A stretch of DNA of 64,000 nt. Source: Rugosimonospora sp040255525 (lineage in GTDB: Bacteria > Actinomycetota > Actinomycetes > Mycobacteriales > Micromonosporaceae). A model generated the notes under the pieces. That model worked only from the letters and a program-made list of their open reading frames with translations. It ran no database searches and was not told the origin of the DNA. Numbering within the stretch: position 1 is the stretch's first letter; each line of letters opens with the position of its first letter. The stretch lies in NCBI GenBank assembly GCA_040255525.1, contig JBDZVD010000015.1, positions 1 to 64,000 on the forward strand. Reading direction: 5' to 3'. Of the stretch, positions 62,426-64,000 are shown piece by piece. A program made the translations under genes and the position numbers.

Positions 62426-63687
62426 ATGGACGTGCACGCGGGGGCCGCGGCCCCGACTGCGACCGACCATCCGGTCATCATCAGCGAAGGGCTCGCCCCG
62501 CTCACCAGGCAGGCACTCGCCGGCGACATCTTCGGACTCCGGCGTCGGGTTCCTCAGGGCGCGACGGTGGCCCTCGTCGGTCGGCGTTCCCGCCTGATCG
62601 CCGCGGCCATCGTCGCTCTCGAAGGCTGGGCCGCCCGCGTCGAACTCGCGGGTGAGCTGGATCGGGCAGTCATCTCGGCGCAGGCGGTGGTGCTCCGGGA
62701 GGACGAGATCGACGAGCCAGCCTCCATCGGCACCGCCGGTGCGGACCCGCGGACGCGGGATGACGCGGGCGGGCGGCCGACGACCTGGCGCCTGTTCTCG
62801 TCGGGTACCACGGGGACGCCCACCCCAACGGACCACGCAATGGCCTCGCTGGCACGGCGGACCCAGCCAGCCGACCGCCGGCCCGCCGGTCACGAGCACC
62901 GGCGGTGGGGACTGTTGTATCCGCCGGCACGAATGGCGGGAATCCAGGTTCTCCTCCAGGCGGTTCACGGCGGTGACAGCGTCGTGGACGCCGGCGACTC
63001 CGCCAACCTCGATGAGCGCATCGAGCGGTTCGCCCGGTCGGGAGTCAACGCCCTGTCCGCGACTCCGACCATGTGGCGGATGATCCTGCGCAGCCGCGCC
63101 TGCGACGACCTCTCGCTGCGGCAGGTCACCCTGGGCGGCGAGGCGGCCACCCAGCGCATGTCTACGCATCCACCGAGGCCAGCGCCGCCTTCTCGGTCGG
63201 CGACGGCCGGGAGGGATTCCCCCGGGACTTCCTGGACACGGCCCCCGACGGTGTGGCGCTGGATATCCGGGACGGGATTCTCTTCGTCCACGCCCCGGGC
63301 AGCAGCGTGGCCACACCGGACGGTTTCGTCTGCACGGGCGACCTGGTCGAGATCCGTGGCGATCGCGTGTATTTCCTGGGCCGCGCGTCGGGTCTGGTCA
63401 ACGTCGGTGGAGACAAGGTCTCGCCGGAACGGGTGGAGGAAGTGCTGCGCAGGCATCCAGCCGTCCACGACTGCGTCGTGATCCCCCGGCGCAACCCGAT
63501 CACGGGATGGATCCTGACGTGCGAGGTCGTGCTGTCCCCGGCCGGCGCAGACCTTGACACCGCCGGCCTGCAGGCGACCCTACGGTCCTTTGTCGCCGGG
63601 CAGCTGCCGCGATCACATACCCCGGCCCGGATCACCGTGGTTTCCGGGTTGTCTTTGTCGCCGACGGGAAAGGCCAGCAGAGCGTGA
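62426..63687 (+). pseudogene. AMP-dependent ligase, frameshifted
   Basis: The first frame (from ATG 62426) has the ATP loop WRLFSSGTTGTPT (about 122-133) and LGGEAATQ. At about 63155 the code moves to another frame, which continues HVYASTEASAAFSVG, FVCTGDLVEIRGDRVYFLGR and LSPTGKASRA (catalytic Lys). About 20 residues expected between EAATQ and HVYASTE are missing, so a deletion of a non-multiple of three is likely. This is either a dead gene or a sequence error. If whole, it would be a short ANL ligase activating an acid for the cluster. The SDR start overlaps the stop (GTGA). Confidence 0.82.
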
Positions 63688-64000
63688 GCGGTCCGACACC
63701 CCTTACCGAACTGCCGTGCGCGGTGGTAACCGGGACAAGCAGCGGCCTGGGACGCGCGGTCGCCCGCCGACTGGAGCACGACGGGTACCGGGTCGTCGGA
63801 ATCGCCCGTCGGGAGGTCACGCCGAGCGAGGTCGGCCCGAACTACGCACACGTCTGCGCCGACCTCGGCGATCTGGATGCGCTGCACGCGCTGGCCCGGG
63901 AGATCGTGCGGGCGTACGGCGCGCCCTATGCCCTCGTGAACAATGCCGCTCGTGGCGTCGACGGGCTCCTGCCCATCCAGCCGGACCCGGCGATCCGACA
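63684..64000 (+). CDS. Short-chain dehydrogenase/reductase (3' end outside window)
   Basis: GTG 63684 overlaps the AMP-ligase stop by four bases. The visible 105 codons have the NAD(P) loop AVVTGTSSGLGRAVARRL (TGxxxGxG) and YALVNNAARG (NNA motif) of classical SDRs such as FabG. The catalytic Tyr-Lys lies outside the window. It would reduce a carrier-bound or free keto intermediate of the cluster. Confidence 0.88.
   Translation, partial: MSGPTPLTELPCAVVTGTSSGLGRAVARRLEHDGYRVVGIARREVTPSEVGPNYAHVCADLGDLDALHALAREIVRAYGAPYALVNNAARGVDGLLPIQPDPAIR

Overview
The window is high-GC DNA (roughly 70% G+C by eye) with short intergenic gaps, frequent GTG starts and many GTGA/ATGA stop-start overlaps. The content includes a SARP/BTAD regulator, an OtrA-type ribosomal protection protein, a SapA-like secreted protein, a SigB/F-type sigma factor and actinobacterial ABC and condensation-domain genes. 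This points to a filamentous actinomycete (Streptomycetales/Micromonosporales type). The species cannot be named from the sequence alone, and both ends cut a gene.

Layout. 1-15.4 kb: a partial glycosyltransferase plus carbamoyltransferase, a STAS-sigma factor fusion, ctaD, a nucleoside hydrolase, a LacI-regulated Tat-protein/ThuA-like pair next to an assembly gap in a 55-bp tandem repeat, a CBS protein, a helical protein, an Fe-S-less molybdopterin oxidoreductase, an SCP2-like protein and a glycogen-debranching-type enzyme. 15.4-25.6 kb: a CoA-binding protein, metY and metX (methionine), an OsmC protein, an FAD oxidoreductase that apparently starts at ATC, an OtrA-like GTPase, a polysaccharide-polymerase-like membrane protein, a VOC protein and a SapA-like secreted protein. 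25.6-35.5 kb: an NCS1 permease, an FAD monooxygenase divergent from a GntR-TetR fusion regulator, an ABC exporter with a two-component system, a GNAT protein, a DUF4265 protein and a TauE/SafE permease.

35.7-42.7 kb is a candidate RiPP locus. A SARP-BTAD-NB-ARC-TPR regulator is divergent from an E1/ThiF (MccB-like) adenylating enzyme, a 28-aa peptide gene with a near-perfect Shine-Dalgarno sequence, an M50-type membrane protease with a PqqD-like N-terminus, and a DUF3105 protein. 42.8-46.6 kb holds ordinary accessory genes: an epimerase, a broken DUF1877 gene, an alpha/beta hydrolase with a divergent TetR, and a GNAT protein.

46.9-51.6 kb is a tightly overlapping four-gene operon: TIR protein, STAND-like HEAT-repeat protein with a Lys-to-Arg Walker A, SPFH-like coiled-coil protein and a membrane protein. 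It has the build of an immune or conflict system, with an XRE regulator just upstream on the same strand. 53.3-64 kb is a biosynthetic cluster made of stand-alone parts: fatty-acyl-AMP ligase, ACP, helical protein, nucleotidyltransferase, condensation domain, three-gene ABC-2 exporter, transglutaminase-like protein, a frameshifted AMP-ligase and an SDR that runs off the window. The transglutaminase-like protein and the condensation domain suggest a lipid- or acyl-amide product that is exported.
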